NCBI GenBank assembly: GCA_949987565.1
Contig: OX465114.1
Location: forward strand, 186,001 to 250,000
DNA from: Luidia sarsii
Lineage: Eukaryota > Echinodermata > Asteroidea > Paxillosida > Luidiidae
Reading direction: 5' to 3'
Length of the DNA stretch: 64,000 nucleotides
The notes under the pieces are model-generated. The model was given only the letters and a program-made list of their open reading frames with translations, made no database searches and was not told the origin of the DNA. Position 1 is the first letter of the stretch. Each line of letters begins with the position of its first letter. This document shows positions 1 through 9,055 of this stretch, one piece after another. Both the position numbers and the translations under genes were made by a program.

Positions 1-141
1 AACATGGAGACGAGCCTTCCCTAAATCCACTGACATTTTGGCACCGACTACGATGAGCGCATCCTGCCATCCATATGCAACGAGGTCAGTGTCCAAGGTC
101 AACTCACTAGTGGCCAGAATTGACCTCTTGGGTTTTGAGTG

Positions 142-154
142 TGGCTATAAGCCA
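142..154. other. Small inverted repeat TGGCT-ATA-AGCCA in spacer
   Basis: A five-base stem with a three-base loop, present at the same place in every spacer copy. It overlaps diagnostic site 155 (G in most copies, T in the gamma class), which lies just outside the stem. It is too short to call a terminator or RNA element. Confidence 0.5.
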
Positions 155-178
155 GGCACTCCATGCATGAAGTCAAGT

Positions 179-240
179 CCCAACGTATTCAGTTACACAG
201 TGTAGCTCTTCGTCTATTTGGCAATAGTCTATCCTGCTTG
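179..240. repeat. Diverged 47-mer forming the 3' end of the spacer
   Basis: CCCAACGTATTCAGTT aligns with CCCAACGCGTTGAGTT of the unit; after about nine extra bases, CTCTTCGTCTATTTGGCA aligns with TTCTTCGTCTATTTAGCA; after about five more extra bases comes GCTTGCC. The spacer therefore ends in a complete but old unit carrying two insertions (or the regular unit carries two deletions). The same feature is found in every spacer copy. It may be the founder from which the regular tract expanded. Confidence 0.8.
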
Positions 241-660
241 CCAACGCGTTGAGTTTGTTCTTCGTCTATTTAGCAGTTAGTGCTTGCCCAATGCGTTGAG
301 TTTGTTCTTCATCTATTTAGTAGTTAGTGCTTGCCCAACGCGTTGAGTTTGTTCTTCGTCTATTTAGTAGTTAGTGCTTGCCTAACGCGTTGAGTTCGTT
401 CTTCATCTATTTAGTATTTAGTGCTTGCCCAACGCGTTGAGTTTGTTCTTCATCTATTTAGCAGTTAGTGCTTGCCCAACGCGTTGAGTTTGTTCTTCAT
501 CTATTTAGTAGTTAGTGCTTGCCCAACGCGTTGAGTTCGTTCTTCATCTATTTAGTATTTAGTGCTTGCCCAACGCGTTGAGTTTGTTCTTCATCTATTT
601 AGCAGTTAGTGCTTGCCCAATGCGTTGAGTTTGTTCTTCATCTATGTAGCAGTTAGTGCT

Positions 661-707
661 TGCCCAACGCGTTGAGTTTGTTCTTCATCTATTTAGCAGT
701 TAGTGCT
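661..707. repeat. Exemplar of the 47-bp consensus unit
   Basis: This copy shows the commonest form: TGCCCAACGCGTTGAG, then TTTGTTCTTCATCTATTTAG, then CAGTTAGTGCT. Composition is 19 T, 8 A, 10 G, 10 C (about 43% GC) with a strong excess of T over A on the plus strand. Recurrent variants are GCCTAACG for GCCCAACG, AATGCG for AACGCG, GAGTTTTTT or GAGTTCG for GAGTTTG, TTCGTC for TTCATC, TAGTAG or TAGTATT for TAGCAG, and GCGTGGAG for GCGTTGAG. The order of variants is repeated between blocks, which is how blocks can be matched. Confidence 0.96.
665..674. other. Exemplar 10-bp perfect palindrome CAACGCGTTG at the centre of each unit
   Basis: CAACGCGTTG is its own reverse complement and contains the ACGCGT hexamer with two CpGs. 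It recurs every 47 bp through every tract, intact in a large share of units and decayed to CAATGCGTTG or similar in many others. ACGCGT is the core of the yeast MluI cell-cycle box, but nothing here shows a binding protein; a symmetric (dimeric) binding site is only an inference. Confidence 0.85.
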
Positions 708-1611
708 TGCCCAACGCGTTGAGTTTGTTCTTCATCTATTTAGCAGTTAGTGCTTGCCCAACGCGTTGAGTTTGTTCTTCGTCTATTTAGTAGTAAGTGC
801 TTGCCCAATGCGTTGAGTTTGTTCTTCATCTATTTAGCAGTTAGTGCTTGCCTAGCGCGTTGAGTTTGTTCTTCATCTATTTAGCAGTTAGTGCTTGCCC
901 AACGCGTTGAGTTTGTTCTTCGTCTATTTAGTAGTAAGTGCTTGCCCAATGCGTTGAGTTTGTTCTTCATCTATTTAGCAGTTAGTGCTTGCCTAACGCG
1001 TTGAGTTTTTTCTTCATCTATTTAGTAGTTAGTGCTTGCCCAACGCGTTGAGTTTGTTCTTCATCTATTTAGCAGTTAGTGCTTGCCCAATGCGTTGAGT
1101 TTGTTCTTCATCTATTTAGCAGTTAGTGCTTGCCTAGCGCGTTGAGTTTTTTCTTCATCTATTCAGTAGTTAGTACTTGCCCAACGCGTTGAGTTTGTTC
1201 TTCATCTATTTAGCAGTTAGTGCTTGCCCAACGCGTTGAGTTTGTTCTTCATCTATTTAGTAGTTAGTGCTTGCCCAACGCGTTGAGTTTGTTCTTCATC
1301 TATTTAGCAGTTAGTGCTTGCCTAACGTGTTGAGTTTGTTCTTCATCTATTTAGCAGTTAGTGCTTGCCCAACGCGTTGAGTTTGTTCTTCATCTATTTC
1401 AGTTAGTGCTTGCCTAATGCGTTGAGTTTGTTCTTCATCTATTTAGTAGTTAGTTCTTGCCCAACGCGTTGAGTTTGTTCTTCATCTATTTAGCAGTTAG
1501 TGCCTCCCCAACGCGTTGAGTTTGTTCTTCGTCTATTTAGCAGTTTATAGACCTTTACATGTGCAGTGCTTCTTCACGGCTATAATCTTGCAGGCAGAAA
1601 AGTGACTGTGC

Positions 1612-1794
1612 TTATTTTATCCCTGTTACCTCGCAGATCTTTTGACCGTGAACATGGAGACGAGCCTTCCCTAAATCCACTGACATTTTGGCACCGACTA
1701 CGATGAGCGCATCCTGCCATCCATCTGCAACGAGGTCAGTGTCCAAGGTCAACTCACTAGTGGCCAGAATTGACCTCTTGGGTTTTGAGTGTGG
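1612..1794 (-). other. Open frame in spacer, minus strand (60 codons, no ATG at its start), possible gene relic
   Basis: On the minus strand the frame runs 60 codons from after a TAG (complement of CTA at 1795-1797) to a TAA (complement of TTA at 1612-1614). The only in-frame ATG gives about 24 residues. The translation alternates charged and hydrophobic residues and contains stretches such as DGWQDALIVVGAKMSVDLGK, which looks more protein-like than most random frames, but I recognise no family. Class differences give Gly to Arg at site 72 and Asp to Tyr at site 75; site 13 is silent. Confidence 0.2.
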
Positions 1795-2832
1795 CTATAA
1801 GCCATGCACTCCATGCATGAAGTCAAGTCCCAACGTATTCAGTTACACAGGGTAGCTCTTCGTCTATTTGGCAATAGTCTATCCTGCTTGCCAACGCGTT
1901 GAGTTTGTTCTTCGTCTATTTAGCAGTTAGTGCTTGCCCAACGCGTTGAGTTTGTTCTTCATCTATTTAGTAGTTAGTGCTTGCCCAATGCGTTGAGTTT
2001 GTTCTTCATCTATTTAGCAGTTAGTGCTTGCCCAACGCGTTGAGTTTGTTCTTCATCTATTTAGCAGTTAGTGCTTGCCTAACGCGTTGAGTTTTTTCTT
2101 CATCTATTTAGTGGTTAGTGCTTGCCCAACGCGTTGAGTTTGTTCTTCATCTATTTAGCAGTTAGTACTTGCCCAATGCGTTGAGTTTGTTCTTCATCTA
2201 TTTAGCAGTTAGTGCTTGCCCAATGCGTTGAGTTTGTTCTTCATCTATTTAGCAGTTAGTGCTTGCCTAACGCGTTGAGTTTTTTCTTCATCTATTCAGT
2301 AGTTAGTGCTTGCCCAACACGTTGAGTTTGTTCTTCATCTATTTAGCAGTTAGTGCTTGCCCAACGCGTTGAGTTTGTTCTGCATCTATTTAGTAGTTAG
2401 TGCTTGCCCAACGCGTTGAGTTTGTTCTTCATCTATTTAGCAGTTAGTGCTTGCCTAAGGCGTTGAGTTTGTTCTTCATGTATTTAGCAGTTAGTGCTTG
2501 CCCAACGCGTTGAGTTTGTTCTTCGTCTATTTAGTAGAAAGTGCTTGCCCAATGCGTTGAGTTTGTTCTTCATCTATTTAGCAGTTAGTGCTTGCCCAAT
2601 GCGTGGAGTTTGTTCTTCATCTATTTAGTAGTTAGTGCTTGCCCAACGCGTTGAGTTTGTTCTTCATCTATTTAGCAGTTAGTGCTTGCCCAACGCGTTG
2701 AGTTTGTTCTTCGTCTATTTAGCAGTTTATAGACCTTTACATGTGCAGTGCTTCTTCACGGCTATAATCTTGCAGGCAGAAAAGTGACTGTGCTTATTTT
2801 ATCCCTGTTACCTCGCAGATCTTTTGACCGTG
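1651..2832. repeat. Block 2: gamma spacer, 18 units, T1 tail
   Basis: Gamma is marked by AAGCCATGCACT (site 155 T). The tract includes units with GTTCTGCATC, CTAAGGCG and CATGTATTTAG that recur much later in alpha and beta blocks, showing that the left and right parts of the array share ancestry. Confidence 0.92.
1703..1855 (+). other. Short open frame in spacer, plus strand (50 residues), probably not a gene
   Basis: From ATG to TAG there are 50 codons; the frame is open upstream back to a TGA at 1649-1651. It is intact in all spacer classes: the site-13 difference (A or T) is upstream of the ATG and silent in this frame, site 72 gives Pro or Leu, site 155 gives Gly or Cys, and site 201 changes the last residue only. 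No domain, signal peptide or family is recognised. Array homogenisation alone would keep it open, so conservation is not evidence of function. Confidence 0.2.
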
Positions 2833-3966
2833 AACATGGAGACGAGCCTTCCCTAAATCCACTGACATTTTGGCACCGACTACGATGAGCGCATCCTGCC
2901 ATCCATCTGCAACGAGGTCAGTGTCCAAGGTCAACTCACTAGTGGCCAGAATTGACCTCTTGGGTTTTGAGTGTGGCTATAAGCCATGCACTCCATGCAT
3001 GAAGTCAAGTCCCAACGTATTCAGTTACACAGGGTAGCTCTTCGTCTATTTGGCAATAGTCTATCCTGCTTGCCTAACGCGTTGAGTTTGTTCTTCATCT
3101 ATTTAGCAGTTAGTGCTTGCCCAACGCGTTGAGTTTGTTCTTCATCTATTTAGCAGTTAGTGCTTGCCTAACGCGTTGAGTTCGTTCTTCATCTATTTAG
3201 TATTTAGTGCTTGCCCAACGCGTTGAGTTTGTTCTTCATCTATTTAGCAGTTAGTGCTTGCCCAATGCGTTGAGTTTGTTCTTCATCTATGTAGCAGTTA
3301 GTGCTTGCCCAACGCGTTGAGTTTGTTCTTCATCTATTTAGCAGTTAGTGCTTGCCCAACGCGTTGAGTTTGTTCTTCATCTATTTAGCAGCTAGTGCTT
3401 GCACAACGCGTTGAGTTTGTTCTTCGTCTATTTAGTAGTAAGTGCTTGCCCAATGCGTTGAGTTTGTTCTTTATCTATTTAGCAGTTAGTGCTTGCCTAA
3501 CGCGTTGAGTTTTTTCTTCATCTATTTAGTAGTTAGTGCTTGCCTAACGCGTTGAGTTTGTTCTTCATCTATTTAGCAGTTAGTGCTTGCCCAACGCGTT
3601 GAGTTTGTTCTTCATCTATTTCAGTTAGTGCTTGCCTAATGCGTTGAGTTTTTTCTTCATCTATTTAGTAGTTAGTGCTTGCCCAATGTGTTGAGTTTGT
3701 TCTTCATCTATTTAGCTGTTAGTGCTTGCCCAATGCGTTGAGTTTGTTCTTCATCTATTTAGTAGTTAGTTCTTGCCCAACGCGTTGAGTTTGTTCTTCA
3801 TCTATTTAGCAGTAAGTGCCTCCCCAACGCGTTGAGTTTGTTCTTCGTCTATTTAGCAGTTTATAGACCTTTACATGTGCAGTGCTTCTTCACGGCTATA
3901 ATCTTGCAGGCAGAAAAGTGACTGTGCTTATTTTATCCCTGTTACCTCGCAGATCTTTTGACCGTG
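2833..3966. repeat. Block 3: gamma spacer, 17 units, T1 tail
   Basis: The tract opens with GCTTGCCTAACG, one base longer than usual, and contains one 45-bp unit (TATTTCAGTTAG near 3623). Its right part matches the right part of block 6, which identifies block 6 as a recombinant. Confidence 0.92.
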
Positions 3967-4972
3967 AACATGGAGACGAGCCTTCCCTAAATCCACTGAC
4001 ATTTTGGCACCGACTACGATGAGCGCATCCTGCCATCCATCTGCAACGAGGTCAGTGTCCAAGGTCAACTCACTAGTGGCCAGAATTGACCTCTTGGGTT
4101 TTGAGTGTGGCTATAAGCCAGGCACTCCATGCATGAAGTCAAGTCCCAACGTATTCAGTTACACAGTGTAGCTCTTCGTCTGTTTGGCAATAGTCTATCC
4201 TGCTTGCCAACGGGTTGAGTTTGTTCTTCGTTTATTTAGCAGTTAGTGCTTGCCTAACGCGTTGAGTTTGTTCTTCATCTATTTAGCAGTTAATGCTTGC
4301 CCAACGCGTTGAGTTTGTTCTTCATCTATTTAGTAGTTAGTGCTTGCCCAACGCGTTGAGTTTGTTCTTCATCTATTTGGCAGTTAGTGCTTGCCTAACG
4401 CGTTGAGTTTGTTCTTCATCTATTTAGTAGTTAGTGCTTGCCCAACGCGTTGAGTTTGTTCTTCATCTACATGTACATGTATTTAGCAGTTAGTGCTTGC
4501 CTAACGCGTTGAGTTTTTTCTTTATCTATTAAGCAGTTAGTGCTTGCCTAACGAGTTGAGTTTGTTCTTCATCTAATTAGCAGTTAGTGCTTGCCCAACG
4601 CGTTGAGTTTGTTCTTCATCTATTTAGCAGTTAGTGCTTGCCTAACGCGTTGAGTTTTTTCTTCATCTATTTAGTGGTTAGTGCTTGCCCAACGCATTGA
4701 GTTTGTTCTTCATCTATTTAGCAGTTAGTGCATGCCCAATGCGTTGAGTTTGTTCTTCATCTATTTAGTAGTTAGTGCTTGCCCAACGCGTTGAGTTTGT
4801 TCTTCATCTATTTAGCAGTTAGTGCTTGCCCAACGCGTTGAGTTTGTTCTTCGTCTATTTAGCAGTTTATAGACCTTTACATGTGCAGTGCTTCTTCACG
4901 GCTATAATCTTGCAGACAGAAAAGTGACTGTGCTTATTTTATCCCTGTTACCTCGCAGATCTTTTGACCGTG
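3967..4972. repeat. Block 4: alpha spacer, 14 units, T1 tail
   Basis: First alpha spacer (CGTCTGTTTGGC). The first unit reads CAACGGGTTG, a private change shared with block 7. It carries the 12-bp palindromic insertion at 4468-4481. It has the same length as block 7 and closes the first delta-gamma-gamma-alpha group. Confidence 0.92.
4468..4481. repeat. 12-bp palindromic insertion inside a 47-mer (first of 16)
   Basis: CATGTACATGTA is inserted between CATCTA and TTTAGCAG, creating the self-complementary 14-mer TACATGTACATGTA. The other copies start at 7077, 8551, 13198, 17982, 22196, 25337, 28384, 32692, 34030, 38620, 42740, 48517, 54710, 59582 and 62572. Fifteen of the sixteen follow an alpha spacer; the copy at 7077 follows a gamma spacer in a chimeric block. 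A single origin followed by spread by block duplication is the simplest reading. Confidence 0.9.
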
Positions 4973-6622
4973 AACATGGAGACGAGCCTTCCCTAAATCC
5001 ACTGACATTTTGGCACCGACTACGATGAGCGCATCCTGCCATCCATATGCAACGAGGTCAGTGTCCAAGGTCAACTCACTAGTGGCCAGAATTGACCTCT
5101 TGGGTTTTGAGTGTGGCTATAAGCCAGGCACTCCATGCATGAAGTCAAGTCCCAACGTATTCAGTTACACAGTGTAGCTCTTCGTCTATTTGGCAATAGT
5201 CTATCCTGCTTGCCAACGCGTTGAGTTTGTTCTTCGTCTATTTAGCAGTTAGTGCTTGCCCAATGCGTTGAGTTTGTTCTTCATCTATTTAGTAGTTAGT
5301 GCTTGCCCAACGCGTTGAGTTTGTTCTTCGTCTATTTAGTAGTTAGTGCTTGCCTAACGCGTTGAGTTCGTTCTTCATCTATTTAGTATTTAGTGCTTGC
5401 CCAACGCGTTGAGTTTGTTCTTCATCTATTTAGCAGTTAGTGCTTGCCCAACGCGTTGAGTTTGTTCTTCATCTATTTAGTAGTTAGTGCTTGCCTAACG
5501 CGTTGAGTTCGTTCTTCATCTATTTAGTATTTAGTGCTTGCCCAACGCGTTGAGTTTGTTCTTCATCTATTTAGCAGTTAGTGCTTGCCCAATGCGTTGA
5601 GTTTGTTCTTCATCTATGTAGCAGTTAGTGCTTGCCCAACGCGTTGAGTTTGTTCTTCATCTATTTAGCAGTTAGTGCTTGCCCAACGCGTTGAGTTTGT
5701 TCTTCATCTATTTAGCAGTTAGTGCTTGCCCAACGCGTTGAGTTTGTTCTTCGTCTATTTAGTAGTAAGTGCTTGCCCAATGCGTTGAGTTTGTTCTTCA
5801 TCTATTTAGCAGTTAGTGCTTGCCTAGCGCGTTGAGTTTGTTCTTCATCTATTTAGCAGTTAGTGCTTGCCCAACGCGTTGAGTTTGTTTTTCGTCTATT
5901 TAGTAGTAAGTGCTTGCCCAATGCGTTGAGTTTGTTCTTCATCTATTTAGCAGTTAGTGCTTGCCTAACGCGTTGAGTTTTTTCTTCATCTATTTAGTAG
6001 TTAGTGCTTGCCCAACGCGTTGAGTTTGTTCTTCATCTATTTAGCAGTTAGTGCTTGCCCAATGCGTTGAGTTTGTTCTTCATCTATTTAGCAGTTAGTG
6101 CTTGCCTAGCGCGTTGAGATTTTTCTTCATCTATTCAGTAGTTAGTGCTTGCCCAACGCGTTGAGTTTGTTCTTCATCTATTTAGCAGTTAGTGCTTGCC
6201 CAACGCGTTGAGTTTGTTCTTCATCTATTTAGTAGTTAGTGCTTGCCCAACGCGTTGAGTTTGTTCTTCATCTATTTAGCAGTTAGTGCTTGCCTAACGC
6301 GTTGAGTTTGTTCTTCATCTATTTAGCAGTTAGTGCTTGCCCAACGCGTTGAGTTTGTTCTTCATCTATTTCAGTTAGTGCTTGCCTAATGCGTTGAGTT
6401 TGTTCTTCATCTATTTAGTAGTTAGTTCTTGCCCAACGCGTTGAGTTTGTTCTTCATCTATTTAGCAGTTAGTGCCTCCCCAACGCGTTGAGTTTGTTCT
6501 TCGTCTATTTAGCAGTTTATAGACCTTTACATGTGCAGTGCTTCTTCACGGCTATAATCTTGCAGGCAGAAAAGTGACTGTGCTTATTTTATCCCTGTTA
6601 CCTCGCAGATCTTTTGACCGTG
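4973..6622. repeat. Block 5: delta spacer, 28 units, T1 tail
   Basis: Near copy of block 1 and block 8. The spacer half before the anchor has GCAGACAGAAAAG near 4912, a change shared only with the spacer preceding block 8, so it travels with the alpha-to-delta junction. Confidence 0.93.
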
Positions 6623-8049
6623 AACATGGAGACGAGCCTTCCCTAAATCCACTGACATTTTGGCACCGACTACGATGAGCGCATCCTGCCATCCATCTGC
6701 AACGAGGTCAGTGTCCAAGGTCAACTCACTAGTGGCCAGAATTGACCTCTTGGGTTTTGAGTGTGGCTATAAGCCATGCACTCCATGCATGAAGTCAAGT
6801 CCCAACGTATTCAGTTACACAGGGTAGCTCTTCGTCTATTTGGCAATAGTCTATCCTGCTTGCCAACGCGTTGAGTTTGTTCTTCGTCTATTTAGCAGTT
6901 AGTGCTTGCCCAACGCGTTGAGTTTGTTCTTCATCTATTTAGTAGTTAGTGCTTGCCCAACGCGTTGAGTTTGTTCTTCATCTATTTAGCAGTTAGTGCT
7001 TGCCTAACGCGTTGAGTTTGTTCTTCATCTATTTAGTAGTTAGTGCTTGCCCAACGCGTTGAGTTTGTTCTTCATCTACATGTACATGTATTTAGCAGTT
7101 AGTGCTTGCCTAACGCGTTGAGTTTTTTCTTCATCTATTTAGCAGTTAGAGCTTGCCTAACGAGTTGAGTTTGTTCTTCATCTAATTAGCAGTTAGTGCT
7201 TGCCCAACGCGTTGAGTTTGTTCTTCATCTATTTAGCAGTTAGTGCTTGCCTAACGCGTTGAGTTTTTTCTTCATCTATTTAGTGGTTAGTGCTTGCCCA
7301 ACGCGTTGAGTTTGTTCTTCATCTATTTAGCAGTTAGTACTTGCCCAATGCGTTGAGTTTGTTCTTCATCTATTTAGCAGTTAGTGCTTGCCCAACGCGT
7401 TGAGTTTGTTCTTCATCTATTTAGCAGTTAGTGCTTGCCCAACGCGTTGAGTTTGTTCTTCATCTATTTAGCAGCTAGTGCTTGCACAACGCGTTGAGTT
7501 TGTTCTTCGTCTATTTAGTAGTAAGTGCTTGCCCAATGCGTTGAGTTTGTTCTTTATCTATTTAGCAGTTAGTGCTTGCCTAACGCGTTGAGTTTTTTCT
7601 TCATCTATTTAGTAGTTAGTGCTTGCCTAACGCGTTGAGTTTGTTCTTCATCTATTTAGCAGTTAGTGCTTGCCCAACGCGTTGAGTTTGTTCTTCATCT
7701 ATTTCAGTTAGTGCTTGCCTAATGCGTTGAGTTTTTTCTTCATCTATTTAGTAGTTAGTGCTTGCCCAATGTGTTGAGTTTGTTCTTCATCTATTTAGCT
7801 GTTAGTGCTTGCCCAATGCGTTGAGTTTGTTCTTCATCTATTTAGTAGTTAGTTCTTGCCCAACGCGTTGAGTTTGTTCTTCATCTATTTAGCAGTAAGT
7901 GCCTCCCCAACGCGTTGAGTTTGTTCTTCGTCTATTTAACAGTTTATAGACCTTTACATGTGCAGTGCTTCTTCACGGCTATAATCTTGCAGGCAGAAAA
8001 GTGACTGTGCTTATTTTATCCCTGTTACCTCGCAGATCTTTTGACCGTG
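6623..8049. repeat. Block 6: gamma spacer on an alpha-type tract (chimera), 23 units, T1 tail
   Basis: A gamma spacer is followed by an alpha-type tract with the 12-bp insertion (7077-7090), then by the second half of a block-3-like tract with the 45-bp unit. The last unit reads ATTTAACAGTTTATAG, a private change. This is the only case of the insertion after a non-alpha spacer. Confidence 0.9.
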
Positions 8050-9055
8050 AACATGGAGACGAGCCTTCCCTAAATCCACTGACATTTTGGCACCGACTAC
8101 GATGAGCGCATCCTGCCATCCATCTGCAACGAGGTCAGTGTCCAAGGTCAACTCACTAGTGGCCAGAATTGACCTCTTGGGTTTTGAGTGTGGCTATAAG
8201 CCAGGCACTCCATGCATGAAGTCAAGTCCCAACGTATTCAGTTACACAGTGTAGCTCTTCGTCTGTTTGGCAATAGTCTATCCTGCTTGCCAACGGGTTG
8301 AGTTTGTTCTTCGTTTATTTAGCAGTTAGTGCTTGCCTAACGCGTTGAGTTTGTTCTTCATCTATTTAGCAGTTAATGCTTGCCCAACGCGTTGAGTTTG
8401 TTCTTCATCTATTTAGTAGTTAGTGCTTGCCCAACGCGTTGAGTTTGTTCTTCATCTATTTGGCAGTTAGTGCTTGCCTAACGCGTTGAGTTTGTTCTTC
8501 ATCTATTTAGTAGTTAGTGCTTGCCCAACGCGTTGAGTTTGTTCTTCATCTACATGTACATGTATTTAGCAGTTAGTGCTTGCCTAACGCGTTGAGTTTT
8601 TTCTTTATCTATTTAGCAGTTAGTGCTTGCCTAACGAGTTGAGTTTGTTCTTCATCTAATTAGCAGTTAGTGCTTGCCCAACGCGTTGAGTTTGTTCTTC
8701 ATCTATTTAGCAGTTAGTGCTTGCCTAACGCGTTGAGTTTTTTCTTCATCTATTTAGTGGTTAGTGCTTGCCCAACGCATTGAGTTTGTTCTTCATCTAT
8801 TTAGCAGTTAGTGCATGCCCAATGCGTTGAGTTTGTTCTTCATCTATTTAGTAGTTAGTGCTTGCCCAACGCGTTGAGTTTGTTCTTCATCTATTTAGCA
8901 GTTAGTGCTTGCCCAACGCGTTGAGTTTGTTCTTCGTCTATTTAGCAGTTTATAGACCTTTACATGTGCAGTGCTTCTTCACGGCTATAATCTTGCAGAC
9001 AGAAAAGTGACTGTGCTTATTTTATCCCTGTTACCTCGCAGATCTTTTGACCGTG
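8050..9055. repeat. Block 7: alpha spacer, 14 units, T1 tail
   Basis: Near copy of block 4, with CAACGGGTTG in the first unit and the insertion at 8551-8564. It closes the second (three-block) group of the left region. Confidence 0.92.

Larger units (their letters stand above)
1..1650. repeat. Block 1: delta spacer (cut at 5' side), 28 units, T1 tail
   Basis: The spacer starts at the anchor because the window begins there. Site 75 is A (CCATATGC), which defines delta. The tract has 28 units, one of 45 bp (TATTTCAGTTAG near 1397). It has the same length and variant order as blocks 5 and 8, differing by a few single bases. It ends with GTGCCTCCCCAACG, a private form of the last unit seen only in the left region. 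Confidence 0.93.
1546..1890. repeat. First complete spacer (exemplar, gamma class)
   Basis: This ~345-bp segment starts at TATAGACCTTTACATG and ends where the regular tract resumes at CCAACGCG. It holds AACATGGAGACG (the anchor used here for block coordinates, base 1651), a hairpin TGGCT-ATA-AGCCA, the palindromes CACTAGTG and CATGCATG, and at its end a diverged 47-mer. The 47 copies in the window differ at only about seven diagnostic sites plus rare private changes, so spacers are far more uniform than the 47-mers beside them. No gene family is recognised in it. Confidence 0.93.

Noticed and set aside
142..154. TGGCT-ATA-AGCCA hairpin as terminator or tRNA-like element
   Set aside because: A five-base stem with no T-run, no A/B box spacing and no cloverleaf; it is too small for either.
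661..707. CENP-B box in the 47-mer (TTCG followed by the A and CGGG positions)
   Set aside because: CTTCGTCTATTTAGCAG shares only TTCG; the required A and CGGG positions do not match, in the unit or in the spacer.
241..1545. Regular short repeats that could be read as a CRISPR array
   Set aside because: The 47-mers are directly contiguous without unique spacers of constant size, the ~345-bp spacer is the same sequence each time, and there are no cas genes.
1..1650. Telomeric repeats at the array edge
   Set aside because: No short telomere-type motif (TTAGGG or similar tandem) is present at either window edge or inside.
1546..1890. Spacer as an intact transposon or hammerhead ribozyme carrier
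   Set aside because: I see no terminal inverted repeats, no constant target duplication and no CTGATGA...GAAA core. CACTAGTG and CATGCATG palindromes are internal and short.
4468..4481. TACATGTACATGTA as proof of a marine invertebrate genome
   Set aside because: Such microsatellites occur in many lineages; the motif is only a hint and cannot identify the organism.
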